Source of the DNA: Phanerochaete sordida
Taxonomy: Eukaryota; Basidiomycota; Agaricomycetes; Polyporales; Phanerochaetaceae
DNA length: 64,000 bases
Direction of reading: 5' to 3'
NCBI GenBank assembly: GCA_019973155.2
Contig: BPQB01000039.1
Coordinates: 1-64,000 of the forward strand
Positions 24,159 to 37,390 of this stretch are shown in pieces. The translations under genes and the position numbers were made by a program. Under the pieces are notes generated by a model. The model made no database searches, was not told the origin of the DNA, and saw nothing but the letters and a program-made list of their open reading frames with translations. Within the stretch, counting starts at the first letter, position 1, and every line of letters begins with the position of its first letter.

Positions 24159-26541
24159 TTTTCGCTCTCGGTCACATGGAATGTATGTTTTTGGATATCG
24201 TACGCTTTGTAGACCCCAAGTATGCTATGCTTTAGTGCTCTGTATTTGTACTTGTGCTTCCAAAATGCTCTCTGGAAATACATCTGCTATCCTCGTCCCT
24301 GCTATATGTTTAGACGCCGGTTCCTAAGGCCGCCTGTCTCGCAGGCTCAGTTGGACCTGAGATATCCCAGACACTCTGAAAGGCAGTAATATCTAGCTTC
24401 AGCATATGATTTCCTCTTCTCCACGAAATTAAGACGTTTTTGAGGCCATCTAGCCTGCGCAGTGGCTTTATGACCCACCGTGGGAAATGCTTTGCTAAGG
24501 TGGACCCACAAATGCTCGGTAGCGAGCAACCTCTCAGGCGTCCAAGGTTGCCAACTCCCATACCACTTCCAGCCTCACCTTGCACTAAACTCGCCGCACG
24601 TTCTGCGCCACCCCTCCCGCGTCCTACTTGTTTCGCTGCACAAGCGCCCTAGACCGGCCCTCTCCATGCCCTGTCTCCCAACGCGACCTGGTTTTCGGAG
24701 ACGGCACACGCGCACGGACGCATAGCCAGCTGTACACTACTCGTGAGTTACACTCTGTTCACCGGCCGTTCCTGCGTGTCAGAACTCTTACGAAGGTACC
24801 AGGCACCGTACAAGCCACCTGTAAGGCTGGCCGTTACCCTCAGGAACTCGGGCGCGATGTTACCGATCTATCTCTCGGAGTCACTATCCGGTACTATACT
24901 ATCCATTCTGTGAGATACAGGGCCATCGGCATGATCGTGGACCGGGATAGGAAGATGTTGGAAGGGTCGTCTGGTGCGTCCGCCTTCGGTGGTTACATGT
25001 GGCGCATCCTCATACTGCACAGTGAGAAGACCGCCAGCTCGCGTTCGTGCCGGTATCAAGCCGTCCATGTCCATACAAGATGTTTCCTCAAGCCAAGACT
25101 CAACTTAGATCCATTCCTCTCTTCACCTCGTGGCGCGCCGACCTCGCCAGTGTGACACGCGCATATCATCACCCATCCTCGAGCAGGTACATCCAAATGC
25201 TTGTCCCACCCTCCACTACAGCGGGCGGTGTTGCTTGCCGGCGGATAACTCAATCTTTATGTGGTCCGCCGCGGCGGCTGCGAAAGCGTTCGGTCCTCGT
25301 GGCGCACCGTCCAGCTCGCTACTGGGGTGCGTCGTCAAGGTGCGCGGCACCCTGCACCGATAATCGTGCATTTTTGTGACATTGTGTAGAGTTTCGGGAC
25401 GTCTTCAAACCTGCAAATATCTAAGTAGAAGACTGCGATGCTGAAAATCGTCACGAAAGGTGCTGGTCGGAGACGATGCCCGAGGGTCAACCGGAGGGAA
25501 GTGCGGCGGGCGACGCGGTGGCTGGGAACGCGTGATTACAGACGTGCTTTGGGGTTAATGCAGAGCATCCTAGGTGCGCTCTGGGTCTTGTATTTACTTC
25601 CAGAAGGTGTCTTACCATCTCCCAGACTCGACGGCTCTGTGGCTGCAAGCAGACAACAACAACGGGGTCGTCCCTGCGCGCGCTCCGATCTCGCAGACAG
25701 AAGCTTGACAGCGCATTACGCTCATATTGTACCGCTCGACGTTATGGTTAATGCGTTTCGGACTGGCTGCGGTACGCATGAACAGGTGGCGACGCACCTC
25801 GGCCCTCCATTGCGCACACGCGACATCAATTCGCCGTGGACGGTGAACGCTGGTGAGCACGCGGCTCAACTATCTTAGATATGCTGCTAATGCATCGTGG
25901 GTATAGGATTGTCTCAACACCAAGACTCCTGTCCCGCAAGGCGCACGGCCAGTGCAAGACGGGTCTCGCACGACGATCGATGGACATCCACTCCCGCACC
26001 ACCTTGCGCATGCGCTGAACGGCTGCCACGGGGTTTTCTTCTGACAAGGTTGCCACCGGCCTCCGATTCAATGGAAATGTCTTCGTCGGGAATGCCGGCG
26101 CTGGTGACCAAGCTAACGAACGGCGTCGTGCCACCATCCCTTCCGTCCACGGCGGCCGCTTTCGCATTTCCTCACCCTCAGTCAAGCTCAACCGAGAAAG
26201 ACTCAACGTCATGATTGAGCTGCCCGTTAATCTTCAAACATAACACCAAACGGACGAAGCACGCAAGGCGGTGAGTGACGCGCGGTCTGCGGGCGGCTAT
26301 TCTTTGTTCGTCGTGGACGAACTGCATGGTGCGTACCCCCCGATCGAAACGCTGGTGCTCATGCAGACGCAGCACATTGTATCGCTGAAAGACATTCGGG
26401 TTACGGCCATCAGCCACGAATACATGTTGTATGAATTTGTATTTCCATGATTTGCCTTCCAAATACACCAGTCAAAATTAACGTTCGCTGCCTGAATCTG
26501 CATGCGTGCATGGGATTCATCTCCACTTCGAATTGCTAATG
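24159..26541. other. Intergenic, 2.4 kb, no gene seen
   Basis: Several open frames exist (for example 25438-25878 on the plus strand), but they lack motifs, conserved splice partners or family similarity. No family relics were recognised. Confidence 0.45.
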
Positions 26542-28977
26542 TTAGAGCCTCGCCTTCGTAGACTCTTGAGTCTTGATCTCCTTCGCTGTGTCGCGTAGGA
26601 ACCTGCGCAGCAGCTTTCCACTCGGATTCTTTGGGATTGAGTCCACGAAGTAGACCCCGCCAGCTAGACGCTTGTAATAGACCTTATGGTCCTCGACGTG
26701 CTGCTCATGACAATCGTCAGTACACCCACTCCGCGAGCAGCGCAGATTCAGGACTGACCTTCATGATAGCACGCTTGACCTTTTCAGCTTCGGATGAGCT
26801 TTCTTTCATTCGCTCGTTCGCATCGTGGGAGGGAACGATGAATGCCAGAGGAAGTTCGCCGCTGTACTCGTCGGGTACACCAACCACACACGCATCGTCG
26901 ACGTCAGGATGCTTGAGGAGATGGCCCTCAAGCTCGGCCGGGGCGACTAGAAGTAAGCTCACGTTCAGTGCGAGCGAGGCCAATAGCGAGCCCTCTTACC
27001 TTGGAAGCCACGGACCTTCATGATCTCCTTAATGCGGTCGGTTACAAATATCTCGCATCGCTCGTTGAACATGACCTCGTCGCCTGTGCGAACCCACCGA
27101 GCGGACGTCCCGTCCAGATGGACAAAGGTTTCGCGCGTCCTAGGCCTAGGGTGAGCTGCAGCCACAAGAAATAGAACGCGACTCACGCTTCTTCATTCTT
27201 GTAGTATCCAAGTGTCACAGTCGGGCCCGTAACATAGAGCTCGCCCGGCTCATTGTACGTCGCGAGCGTGCCGTCTGCCTTGACGATGCGGCACCTGTTA
27301 CCGGGAAGGAGCTGGCCGCCGCTCCCGGGCGTCGAGACATGCATGTCGATCCGCGGGAAGGTGAGTGCGGTCGCGGTCTCGGTCATGCCGTACGCCTGTC
27401 CGATGGCAGAGTGGGGCAGGCGCGCGCAGTACTGGCGCGTGAGCTCGGCGGACAATGGAGCCCCGCCTGACATGCAAAGCGTCACTGATGTCAGGTCGTA
27501 CGCGCGTACCAGAGGGTTCTGCAAAGGACGCTATCAGCACATGTCGTGTGGCAGGGATTTAAAATTTTACCTTTGCTAGGAGCACGACCATGGGTGGCGC
27601 GACCCTGCTCCAGTAATTCTCAGCGTAGCATTAAACAAGGGGCTGAGACGCGTACATGATGTGATTAATCTTGTGCCGCTGGATACTAGCCAACATGCCT
27701 TCCAGCGTGAAGCGCGGCATAACGACTAGCGTAAACTGGTGCGGCCTGTTAAAATTGCCGCGCGAAGGGACGGAAGATCACCTACACCCAGGAATGTGTA
27801 GAAGTGCATTAGGACTATGATACCGTATATATCTGAAAACCATAACGTTATCCGGGCGCGATGATATGGTTACAGGACCTACGATAGAACGGGACCACTG
27901 CAAGCACCACCTGACCAGGCTGGTATTGGTCTGAAGCGCCGTCCATTGCGTTAGCACGTCCATGGAGCGCCATTTGGACTACGTTTGCGAGCACGGCGTA
28001 GTGGGGAACTGCCACGGCCTTCGGCCTCCCCGTCGTGCCGCTCGAGAAGCTCAAGAGCGCAATCTTCGCCTTGCCTTCGCCTTTTGCCAAGCGACATTCA
28101 ACGAACTGTGGATGCTTGCTAATACCGGCTTGTACCAGATCCTCGATGGTGGGGAATGTGCCGGCGTAGCCCTGCGGGCAGTCTAAAACGGAAAGGCGGT
28201 CAGGTGGGATGCCAGAATTGCGGCACGCCTGCTCGGCGACCTCGATACTGCCAGAGTGCGAGATAACGGCGCATGCCCCTGTGAGCTGGAGCTGATAAAC
28301 AAGTTCTTCAGCTGTGTAATTTGGGTTAGCCGTCCTAGTGCTCGTGTCAGAGGAGTTTATTTGGCAGGAGAGCACAGGACTTACGTTACGATGCCGCCCA
28401 GTCTGTGGACCGCCCTGCACAGCTCGTCATGATGCGCCCACAAATCGCAGGCGAGGGAGCTTACCAGACTGCAATCGGATAGTCTAGACAAGAGTGAGCA
28501 TCGTGGAATCTACAGGCAATCAAGCACGACACGCACCGACGTGATTTGACGCAAAGATACACACTGCAGACAGCATCCGCTCGTCAGCTGAGTGAATGCA
28601 GGCACTCTGTCAGGAATACATACCGACTTGGTCGTTACCTAGTGGGCAGATAGGGGCTCAGGACAGCGTCAACGGATAGTCGCATGGTCTTACCAACGTT
28701 CCAGCGACTCTTCATCTCATTTGCCAGACCAAAGGTTCTAGCATGAACCTAAACGCGCCCATGTAAGTAAAATTCGTTGCCAGTCCCTTCGCAGCGTTAC
28801 CTCAGGTAGATGTACTGCTCTCCCAGTAACATCGTCGATGAACATCGGGTTTCCTTTGGTGCTGACAGGCCTCGTCGGATGCCAAGAGTCGAGTATGAAC
28901 TGCGGGAGGGTAATGTCGTCGGGAATATCGGGAAGGGCTCCACGTGAAGACACAAACTCCGTGACTTTCCTCGCCAT
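26542..28977 (-). CDS. Acyl-CoA synthetase / 4-coumarate-CoA ligase-like
   Basis: Fourteen exons join in phase to 580 aa: 28977-28801, 28748-28694, 28638-28624, 28563-28537, 28483-28465, 28414-28385, 28334-27883, 27832-27788, 27725-27656, 27604-27571, 27518-27187, 27139-27000, 26946-26759, 26700-26542. Adenylate-forming enzymes use ATP to make an acyl-AMP and then an acyl-CoA. Core motifs are intact: [15 protein letters not shown] (P-loop), [37 protein letters not shown] and [12 protein letters not shown] with the catalytic Lys. The C-terminus STKARL fits a type-1 peroxisomal signal (A-R-L), so peroxisomal activation of an aryl or fatty acid is likely. The substrate cannot be told. Exons 3 to 6 are only 15-30 bp, yet each keeps the phase and restores the conserved text [20 protein letters not shown]. 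The gene is unrelated to the surrounding family. Confidence 0.88.
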
Positions 28978-29838
28978 TGTAAAAGGCGGGCGAGAGACCG
29001 GAGGGAGGGACGGTATGACGGACTTCTGCCCGCAAGGCAGAGCAGATATAGACCAGACCTCTAGCGTTCATCAAGGGTCTCTGCGAAATTGTCGTGATAT
29101 CGTCAATTCATGAGTAAGACACATACGAGGGTCGAACAGAAGGCCTGCAGTATGGCCAATACGATGGAGTTCGGTGTTCATGCATATCATCGGTGGGGAC
29201 GACTTGAAGGAGAACTTCCCCGAGAGTGTCCGTCTCGGAGGAGCAGAGTGGCCGTTTACTACCACAGGATCGGCAAATCATTGCAGACTTGCGGCCTAAG
29301 CGACACGTAGAAGTGATATACGGCTGCAGGTCAGGAACGAGACTCGCGTGGGGGCGTGGAGGAACGTACCTCGAATTGACGGCACTCGCACAGGAAGAGA
29401 CACCGCTCACGCTATCGGAAGGAAGTCTTGCTGAGTTCTTCTAGTTCACGATGCATCGCGGAGCAATGACCAGTTCTCAGCCGGCTGTGGCACTCCATAT
29501 CTGAGAGCGGTCAGGCTATCCGCCAGCACGAGATTTGGGTCTTACACGTTGGATGCGCGGTGCCATCTTCATTGAATTGAATTGTTACAAACGAGACATC
29601 TCGTTCACGGGCTATTTGGCAGGTTTACGTGTCGTCGTTTTGTTTCGACATGGGATGTGTGTCACGCGAACTATAGTCGCAATCGAGGTGGCAGAAGTCG
29701 CGGGTATAGACCGTGAGAAAGGATCTGCAAACGAGACGCCGTTCTAGTTCAACAGAGTGCTCGCTTTCGTTTGCCCCCCATGTACGCAAACACACATCCA
29801 ATCGAAACTGTTCAGAGCAGCACAGTTATCATTTCCCT
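28978..29838. other. Divergent intergenic region
   Basis: Lies between the synthetase start (-) and WDP7 start (+). Small open frames on both strands (for example 29108-29410, minus) have no recognisable features. Confidence 0.45.
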
Positions 29839-32496
29839 ATGTTTGATATTTACCGCCCACAGAGCACGTCCGAGGATCCCACATCTCCTTTCGTTGTATA
29901 TCCGTCGAATCTGTTCTCTCTCAAGCTTGGCTATGCGCTATGGTACCCAGAGCCTCATAAGCCGACCGGACAGCCGCAGATAGGAGACGTGGGGTACATC
30001 CGGGAGGGCGCATTCATCAGGCTGTTCAACATCAACGTGTCCAAGTCCGACCATGGGGTCGAGTTTTGGAAACCGCCGTATGAGCCTGAGGATCCGCCGG
30101 GAGCCGACGTCTTTCTGCTCGACCAGCGCAGCGGGCCAATCACACCGGGGCACTATCCCAGTAGAGGAGTCAGGAAGAAGGAGCTTGGTGGCTCTGTCTC
30201 GTGAGTCTGGCATGCATGTCCGATTGTTGGCTCGTGCTAAACGGCGACAAGTGCCGGAGCCTCTGGGACCTCCGCAGGTCTCAGCGCAGGATACACATGC
30301 AAGGAGTCCGAGGGTTCCATGCTAGTGCTACAGAGCCAGGCCTCCTCCGAGTCAGTCTTCGAAAGTTGCCGACTGAAGGAGTACATGGCCCGCCACCACG
30401 ACGTCTGGTCTCATCATGTGCGGGTCACCGTCGGACACGAGATCAGGAAGGAGGACATCGTCCTCATCGGCGGCTGGGTAAAGACATCTGCAGACTGGGC
30501 GGCCATGGCCTTCTGCAAGGTCGCTAGGAAGCATCACGCCTCGCTGAAGGGCAAGGCGGGAGGGTTCCTCGGCCTCGAGCTCTTTGGTTCGCGCGCCAGG
30601 CTTGAGTCAGGGGCGAAGTCACACCGTCAAGGGGAAGACTATGCCAGGGCCGCAGGCACGTTGGCGAACAATCCCGACCAAAACCAGTCCGTCTTCCTAC
30701 GACGCTATAAGATAAAGCGGAAGCTGGTAGTCTTGAAGACGATCGTCGCGGGCGCCGGCTACGATAGACGCTACCGGCGAGGGCCGGGAGGGGGTACTGG
30801 AGAGGGTGTCGTGGCGGACGAAGATTTTACTGTGGACCCTAGAGATGACGGCCTGATGTTTTCTGAGAGACAGGTACGCCGCAGTATATATTTTACGACA
30901 ATGCTAGATATTTATCGTGACGCAGGTCCCAGATCCCTTGGATGCTCTACTTGATTACATCCTTGAGGTAGCGTCGGCGTTATCTCAAGACCCTACTTTG
31001 AAGCTCATTGTATGTTTGACTTAGGTCTCATCCGCTGAGGTGGCGATAGCATACGACCAAGACATGGACAGCCTTGTCGGAGTAAGTTCTCAAACCATCT
31101 TACCAGATTGTACAGATTCTGAATACTCTACTTTGAAGTACCAAGACTGGCCAATCGACGTGTCAACATTTCTGCGCAAGGTGCAGCCGCCAGTCGATGT
31201 TACGGACGGATGTGAGTATCCCGTCTTCTCCTGGCTTGCTTTTTCTCACATATAACAGGTGGTATCATCTCCATTACCGGCCTTCTGGCTCAAGAGCAGT
31301 ACAAGCAGTCCCAGCATCGCTTCATCAGCGCTGAAGATCTTCGCAAGTGGACACATCTCACGTCGGATGGTGCTGCTACGTTATCCGACGCACCGGCTCG
31401 TTTCACCGACCATCGTACCCTCTCACCTTTTCTGCCGAAGATGTGGCCATTTCTACGCTTCGACACCAAAATGCGGGCTGCAGGGCCTGCGAAGACGTGC
31501 TCTGTATCCAAAGACGGGACGCTGCTAGCCTCCGTCATGGAGGGGCAGTACGTGTCCATGTGGAGGCTGTCGGACGGCTTGAGGGTCTTGCGACTGGCAG
31601 AGCGCTGCCATACGGGGCGCATATCCGCCATCGACATCTCTCCAGACAGCGCCGCTCTGGTTTCCGCATCGCAGGACAAGACCGCCATCGTCTGGAGCAT
31701 AACAACCGGGGAGGAGCTCTTCCGCCTGTCAGGTCATCAGGGCGGCATCGTCTGCGCTGTGTACTCGCCAGATGGGAGGTACATCGTGACCGCCGATGAT
31801 ACCTCGGTCAAACTCTGGGACGCGGTGCGCGGCGCACCGCGTTGCAGCTATCACTTCAGCAATCCTATTCGCCAGCTTCTCTTCTCGCTCGGAGGCTCCC
31901 GACTAGCGGCTCGCACCGACAAATCAGTGGCGCTCTTCAGCATCGAGGCCAACACGCCCATCGTGCAACGTATCCTGCCTTCCGTTCAGGATCGTCCGCC
32001 AAGGATCGACAGCATTGCGCTGAGTAGCGACGGCAGTCGTCTTGCCGCGTTTTCGGAAGATCAAGATGGCTTACGCGGGCAGATCTACGACACAAGCACC
32101 TGTCGAGCAGTCGCGGATTTCCAGCCTCTCAGCCGGGTCGTCAGCGCGGCGTTCGATCCGGAATGTATGGTCCTCGCCACCGCCGCAAGGGAGGAGACCG
32201 CAGAAACCTGGGACGCTAAAACAGGAGAGCTGTGCGACGAGTACCAAGTTGTGCGGCCCTCAACGGCGGTCGCATTCTCCGCGGACGGCCGCTTCTTCGC
32301 TGCTGCGGGCGGCAAGCGTGAGGGCATAATTCGCGTGTGGGTCAGGGGGACCAAAGCGCTAGTTGTGGAGTTCAAGTCGCCGGTGGGGGACATTCAAGAC
32401 ATGCAGTTCCTGTCGGATAGTCGCAGATTATTGACGTTTGGGGCAGAGGGCTCAGTGTGCTTGTGGGATGTGGGGAACACGCTGCGTGTACGTTGA
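29839..32496 (+). CDS. WDP7: full-length GDVG-WD40 family protein
   Basis: Six exons (29839-30200, 30252-30873, 30926-30967, 31025-31081, 31139-31211, 31259-32496) give 797 aa. The N-terminal domain begins MFDIYRP and carries GYALWYPEPHKPTGQPQIGD. The central domain has KEDIVLIGGWVKTSADWAAM and QSVFLRRYKIKRKLVVLKT. Linkers are VPDPLDALLDYILE, VAIAYDQDMDSLVG and WPIDVSTFLRKVQPPVDV. The propeller exon opens GIISITGLLAQEQY, with blades such as ISAIDISPDSAALVSASQDK and GGIVCAVYSPDGRYIVT, and ends FLSDSRRLLTFGAEG...LRVR. The acceptors of exons 2 and 5 are AAG. It is a tandem sister of WDP8, with identical length and exon sizes differing by at most three bases. Confidence 0.85.
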
Positions 32497-32827
32497 TTTG
32501 TACCTCTAGCAAAGTCTTTCCAAGCAAATGCTGCCTTCTTTCCGCGCTTTTCTGTTTATCAGACGGTGCAGACCAAATCAAGTGGGCACACTCTCAGCAT
32601 ACATAGGACGCACGGCCAAGAACGTCGATCCCAGATTCCATTGAGCAGCATACGCTGAGCCACATCGCTGGCAGACTTGAAGCTTGATCGTGAGAAAAGA
32701 TTAGTCAGCGAGACGCTGCGGCCGAATTGGGATTGGCTCGCATGCGCTTGTTCATCTGCTCCCATATGCACGTTCGGGCGCGACATAGAATTGACATTGT
32801 TTTGAGCAGCACACTTCGAGCTTCCTC
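32497..32827. other. Intergenic between WDP7 and WDP8
   Basis: 331 bases, no gene. Holds the WDP7 3-prime end and WDP8 promoter; no TATA box is obvious. Confidence 0.4.
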
Positions 32828-35491
32828 ATGTTCGAGCTCTACCGTCCAAAAGGCGCGCGAGAAGACCCCACTTCTCCTCACGTCGTCTATCCCTCTAGCC
32901 TGTTTTCCCTCGACCTCGGCTATGCGCTCTGGTATCCAGAGCCCCATGAACCGACGGGGCAGCCGCAGATTGGAGACGTAGGATATATGCGACGAGGCGG
33001 ATTCATCAGACTATTCAACATCAACGAATCGAGGGACGAACACGCGGTCGGGTTCTGGAAACCGCCTTTCAAGCCTGACAGTACTCCTTCGCCGGACGTC
33101 TTCATACTCGACAAGCGCGACAGACCCATCGCGCCGGGCCCTTATCCAAGCAAAGGAGTGAGAAGGGTAGAGATAGGGGGCTCAGTCTTGTACGTCTAAC
33201 ATAGTTGCGCCGCGGATGACCCGCTCTAATACTCTGTTCCTGCCAAGTGCTGGCCTCGCCGAAGCCGAAGCAGGCCTCAGCGCAGGGTATACATGCAAAG
33301 AGGCAGGGGGAGCCTTACTCGTACTCCAGAGCGAGGCTTCTTCCGAATCAGTCTTCGAGAGCCGGCGGCTGAAAGAGTACATGTACCGCCAGCACGCCGC
33401 CTGGTCGCACTACGTACGCGAGACACTGGGTCACGAGGTTAAGGAAGAAGACATCGTCCTCGTCGGTGGGTGGGTCAAGACGTCCGCGGATTGGGCGGCC
33501 ATGGCGTTCAGCAACCTGGTCACGAAGCACTACGCGTCCGTGAAGGGAAAGGCGGTCGGGCTATTTGGCCTCGAGCTCTTCGGGACGCGGGCCAAGGATC
33601 AGGCTGGGCCTCCTGCTCTCCGCCAGGGAACGGCCTACTCTGAGAATCCAGGAAATCAGCCTGCCAACGCTGACCGAGACCAGTCCGTGTTCTTGCGACG
33701 CTATAAGATCAAGCGGCGGCTTGTTGTCCTGAAGACCATTGTGGCGAGCGCAGGTTATGATAGGCTGCCCAGGGGAGACGACGAAGGCGAATCACAGCAT
33801 GGCACGCGGTCAGCTGAGGAAATCATCCAGGCCGACCCGAGCGACAACGGCCTCAGATTCTGCGAATTGCAGGTATGCTTCTTTTGCTCAACTTGACCCG
33901 CGATGTGGACTGATTATATGCCAGATTTCAGATCCACTGGACGTAATTCTTGACTACATTCTCGAGGTACTCATCGTTCCTTCCCTCTGTGTTCAAAAGT
34001 GCTCATCAAATTGCCCGCACTAGGTGTCCCCAGCAAATGTTGCAGTCGCATATGATCAGGACGTCGAGAGCATGCTGGGGGTACGTCCGTACTGTCTCTG
34101 ACTGCGCTGTACTGATCTGACCGCCTAAGCCAGGACCACGAATGGCCGATCGACGTTTCGACATTCGTCCGCAGGGTGCAGCCACCAGTGGACGTCAGCG
34201 ACGGCTGTGAGTGCTCGCCTTTTGGGTTCAGCGATTGTATATTGAAGAACACACAGATGGTAGCGTCTCCATTTCCAGGCTCCTCGCGCGCGAACAGTAC
34301 ATTCAGCTGGAGCATCGCCTCATAAACGCTGCGGACATTCGAGAGTGGAAGTACATCACATCGGACGACGCAGCAGCGCCTGCCGAAGCCCGAGCTCGCT
34401 TCACTGACCGCCACATCCTCCGGCCCTTCCTTCCGACGACATGGCGGTACCTACGCTTTGGAGGCAAGACCAAAACGGCGATACCATCGGCGCCATTTTC
34501 CGCCTCTCGAGATGGGACGCTACTAGCGTCTTCGCTGGACGGCCGCTCCGTGGTCGTTTGGAGGCTTTCAGACGGCCTCAGGGTTCAGCGGCTGGCGGAG
34601 GACAGTCATACCAAACCAATTACGGCTCTCGACATATCCCCAGATAACGCTTTCCTCGTGTCAGGATCGAAGGATGCTACTGCCATTGTCTGGAACCTAA
34701 AGACTGGGGAGCAGATATACAAGTTGGCGGGCCATCGGTGCGGCATCGAGTCCATCACGTACTCGCCGGACGGCATGCACATCGTCGCCTCGGACGACAG
34801 CTCTGTAAAATTCTGGCACGCGGAGGAAGGCGGACCGATGTGTACCTATCCCTCCAGCAACTTCATTCGAAAGCTCACCTTCTCTCCCGAAGGCTCGCGA
34901 CTCGCCGTCACAACTGACGGATCTGTGATGTTGTTCAGCACCGAGCACGGGGCGCCTATTGTCCGGCGGACTGTCCTACAGTTTCAACAGGGCGCAAAGG
35001 TCAGCGGCACTACATTCAGCATAGATGGCCGGCGGCTCGCGGTGCTGGCACGAGACGGTGAAGGCCACGGTGGGCATATCTACGAAACCGAGCACGGCGA
35101 AGCCGTTGGGCACTTCGAGCCAACCAGCGACGTCTTCCACGCGGCGTTCGATCCCGACGGCACCAAACTCGCATCTGCCAGTATGGACGCGACCGCGGCA
35201 ATCTACGATGTCGAAACAGGTGCACCGTGCGGCGACTACGACATTGCGTATCCGTCCGTTGCTGTGGCGTATTCGGCGGATGGACGCTTCTTCGCCGCAG
35301 CGGGCGGCATGGATGAGGGGATGATTCGAGTCTGGGTGCGAGGGACCAAGGAGCTTGTCGTCGAGTTTTGCTGGCCTGCTAGTAGGATTCGAGACATGGA
35401 ATTCCTCTCTGACAGCCGTAGATTGCTGACGTTTGACTCTGACGGGGAAGCATGTTTGTGGGACGTTGGAAAGACGCTGCGGGTGCGTTAG
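32828..35491 (+). CDS. WDP8: full-length GDVG-WD40 family protein
   Basis: Six exons (32828-33189, 33248-33872, 33925-33966, 34024-34080, 34134-34206, 34257-35491) give 797 aa, the same as WDP7. The N-terminal domain reads MFELYRP then GYALWYPEPHEPTGQPQIGD. The central domain reads EEDIVLVGGWVKTSADWAAM, then GLFGLELFGTRAK and DQSVFLRRYKIKRRLVVLKT. Linkers are ISDPLDVILDYILE, VAVAYDQDVESMLG and WPIDVSTFVRRVQPPVDV. The propeller has a typical blade set (ITALDISPDNAFLVSGSKDA, GIESITYSPDGMHIVASDD) and ends FLSDSRRLLTFDSDG...LRVR. The exon 1 donor is GTACGT, not the usual GTGAGT, and the exon 2 acceptor is AAG. Residue differences from WDP7 are spread across all domains, so the duplication is not recent. 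Confidence 0.85.
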
Positions 35492-36858
35492 CACGACAGC
35501 TTGGTATTTTATGCAGTGATAATGCAAATATTGTGACCACTTGAGGTATAGAGCGTCATTGTACGTCTGAGTAGGAGGTACCGCGAACTCGGGCGCATCG
35601 GGCATCAGACCCTTGACTGCCATCGTGCTGGTAGCCTTCCGACCTGCTGTCACATAAGCCCTGCGGTACCGATCTAGGGCAGTCAATTCGAGCGGAACGC
35701 CGCAAAGTAGCGAGGACGGATATCCATCTTCAGTTCGCGTCTCGACATCTCAGGTGCATCTCCTCTTCCACACAGGCGAGCTGCGTGAGTCAACAACTCT
35801 GCGTCTCTTTTGAGGAGGGCTAACAATGGTACCCCCGACCTTTGTATAGGTCGACCGTAGCCATGGGAAGCGGTACCCGAAGAACTCGAGCTTCAACGTT
35901 TCAGCCGTCACAATCGGTCAAACCGCGGCAATCCCACTCCTGCCACGCCTGCTTCTGTAACCGCCGGCCACAATTCGTGCGTTTGAATATCTTTTGCAAT
36001 CTTTCTGACCAATCTACCCTCCTATATGTGTAGCGCTTTACTCAACCCTTTGCTATAACATGCCTCCGTCTCTAGCTTTTACAATATCTTTCCACATAAT
36101 CGCCTTCACCGTCGAGCTTGCTCCTGTACCCAATTAGTAGACGAACTTTGGGTCATTGTACCTTTCCATGCCAAGAAGGCCGTGTAGCGGCCGGCGTGCT
36201 ATCCACACTGCCTAGAGCCAAGATCCTGTGAAAAGGATGCGACCCGTCCTCGATTCCTGCTGCACGGTGTAATCTACGCAGCATTGAGCTCTGATAGCAA
36301 GGGTAAAGGGCCTGCCTGAAGGGATGCATGTCCTCTGTAGACTCGTACTGAGTCCGTTCATAATGCCATCTCCTGATGAGCGCAGTTGAGACATCTATCG
36401 CATGTCCATGTCTTTGAAATGTATTCATACCGTTTGACTCAGATGACGGAGGCAATCTCGACTGGCAGTAATAGCAGATTAGAGGACTTTAATTGACCAC
36501 CACTACGGCAGTACCGTCGCTAAGCAGATACTGACGCACCGAAGCTATACCGTATAGCATGTGGCGCCCACAATTGCATTGCTGCGCCTTCATGGCTATG
36601 AATGACTCGCCAGAGCTGTAGGTAGAAGTTTGTTATGCCTTTATGCGGTGCACGCCACAGCCGCAGCCATGGCCACGACGCCGGACACAGTTCAACATCT
36701 CCTCGTATCCACAGCGCATAGCTTCTTGCTGATGTCATCACCGTCTCCTGCGACATATCGCAATGGAGAACGGCTAGGTGTCCCGGCGCCCTCACCGCCG
36801 GGAGGCAATCCTTGTACAGTAAGGACTCGATGTACGGCGATGTCGGGTGGGGGAATAG
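35492..36858. other. Intergenic, 1.4 kb
   Basis: No gene is supported. A short minus-strand stretch near 35655-35690 (ALDRYR) resembles the end of WDP6 exon 1 (APDRYRSRG) for about 20 bases and might be a family relic; this is weak. Confidence 0.4.
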
Positions 36859-36864
36859 TATAAG
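36859..36864 (+). promoter_or_regulatory. TATA box of C2H2 gene Z1
   Basis: TATAAG, followed by ACCTCT, lies 39 bases before the Z1 start. The same element in a similar sequence (TATAAGACGCCTCT) lies 36 bases before the paralog Z2, so the core promoter is conserved between the two copies. Confidence 0.6.
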
Positions 36865-36902
36865 ACCTCTACCTCACGGTACTGTGGAAGGTAGAGCCAA
36901 GC

Positions 36903-37390
36903 ATGGAGCGGACGCTACCCAGCATACGCGATGTCTTTCCTGGTATGCAGATATATCAATTATTTAGACCGTAAATTGGGCTCACGCCATCTGCTGATCT
37001 TCAGATCTTTTCCCTGCTGCGCTTTCTCCCGGTACGAGCGCCGCTGTAGCTAATCCACAAGTGAGTGTATGTTCAGTACATGGCCCTATTGGTCCCCGCA
37101 TCATACACAGCATGCGGCTGTCTCTTCGCAGTGTCAAAAGAGATACGTGTGCGCGGTGTGCGGGAAGGGTTTTGAGCGGCCCAGTTCGCTGGAGGTTCAC
37201 ATGCGCTCGCACACCGGGGCTCAACGTATGCGTGCGAGGCCTCAGCGTGCTGTACCGCGCTGATGGTCGTGTATCTGAAGCGTACGCGTGCGAATATTCC
37301 AGCTGCAGCAAGCGGTATCAGACGAAGTCGAACTTGACGCGTCACTACCGCAGGAACCATGGTGGTTTTGCGCCGTCAGGGCCGGTATAG
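36903..37390 (+). CDS. Z1: small C2H2 zinc-finger protein
   Basis: Four exons (36903-36942, 37005-37060, 37111-37225, 37281-37390) give 106 aa. The protein starts MERTLPSIRDVFPDLFP and carries two classical fingers. Finger one is YVCAVCGKGFERPSSLEVHM...H. Finger two, after the linker HTGAQPY, is CEYSSCSKRYQTKSNLTRHY...H. All Cys2His2 ligands are present, so DNA binding is plausible. The spliced frame restores the TGxxPY linker across the 55-bp intron, which ends in AAG. An alternative acceptor at 37131 would shorten exon 3 by seven codons. Z2 is its paralog, with the same start, TATA box and first-exon length (40 bp). It lies directly upstream of WDP9, and may be a nearby transcription factor or merely a passenger of segmental duplication. 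Confidence 0.75.

Noticed and set aside
35655..35690. Family relic resembling the end of WDP6 exon 1
   Set aside because: Similarity is limited to about 20 bases around GATCGGTACCGCAG, too short to separate from chance.
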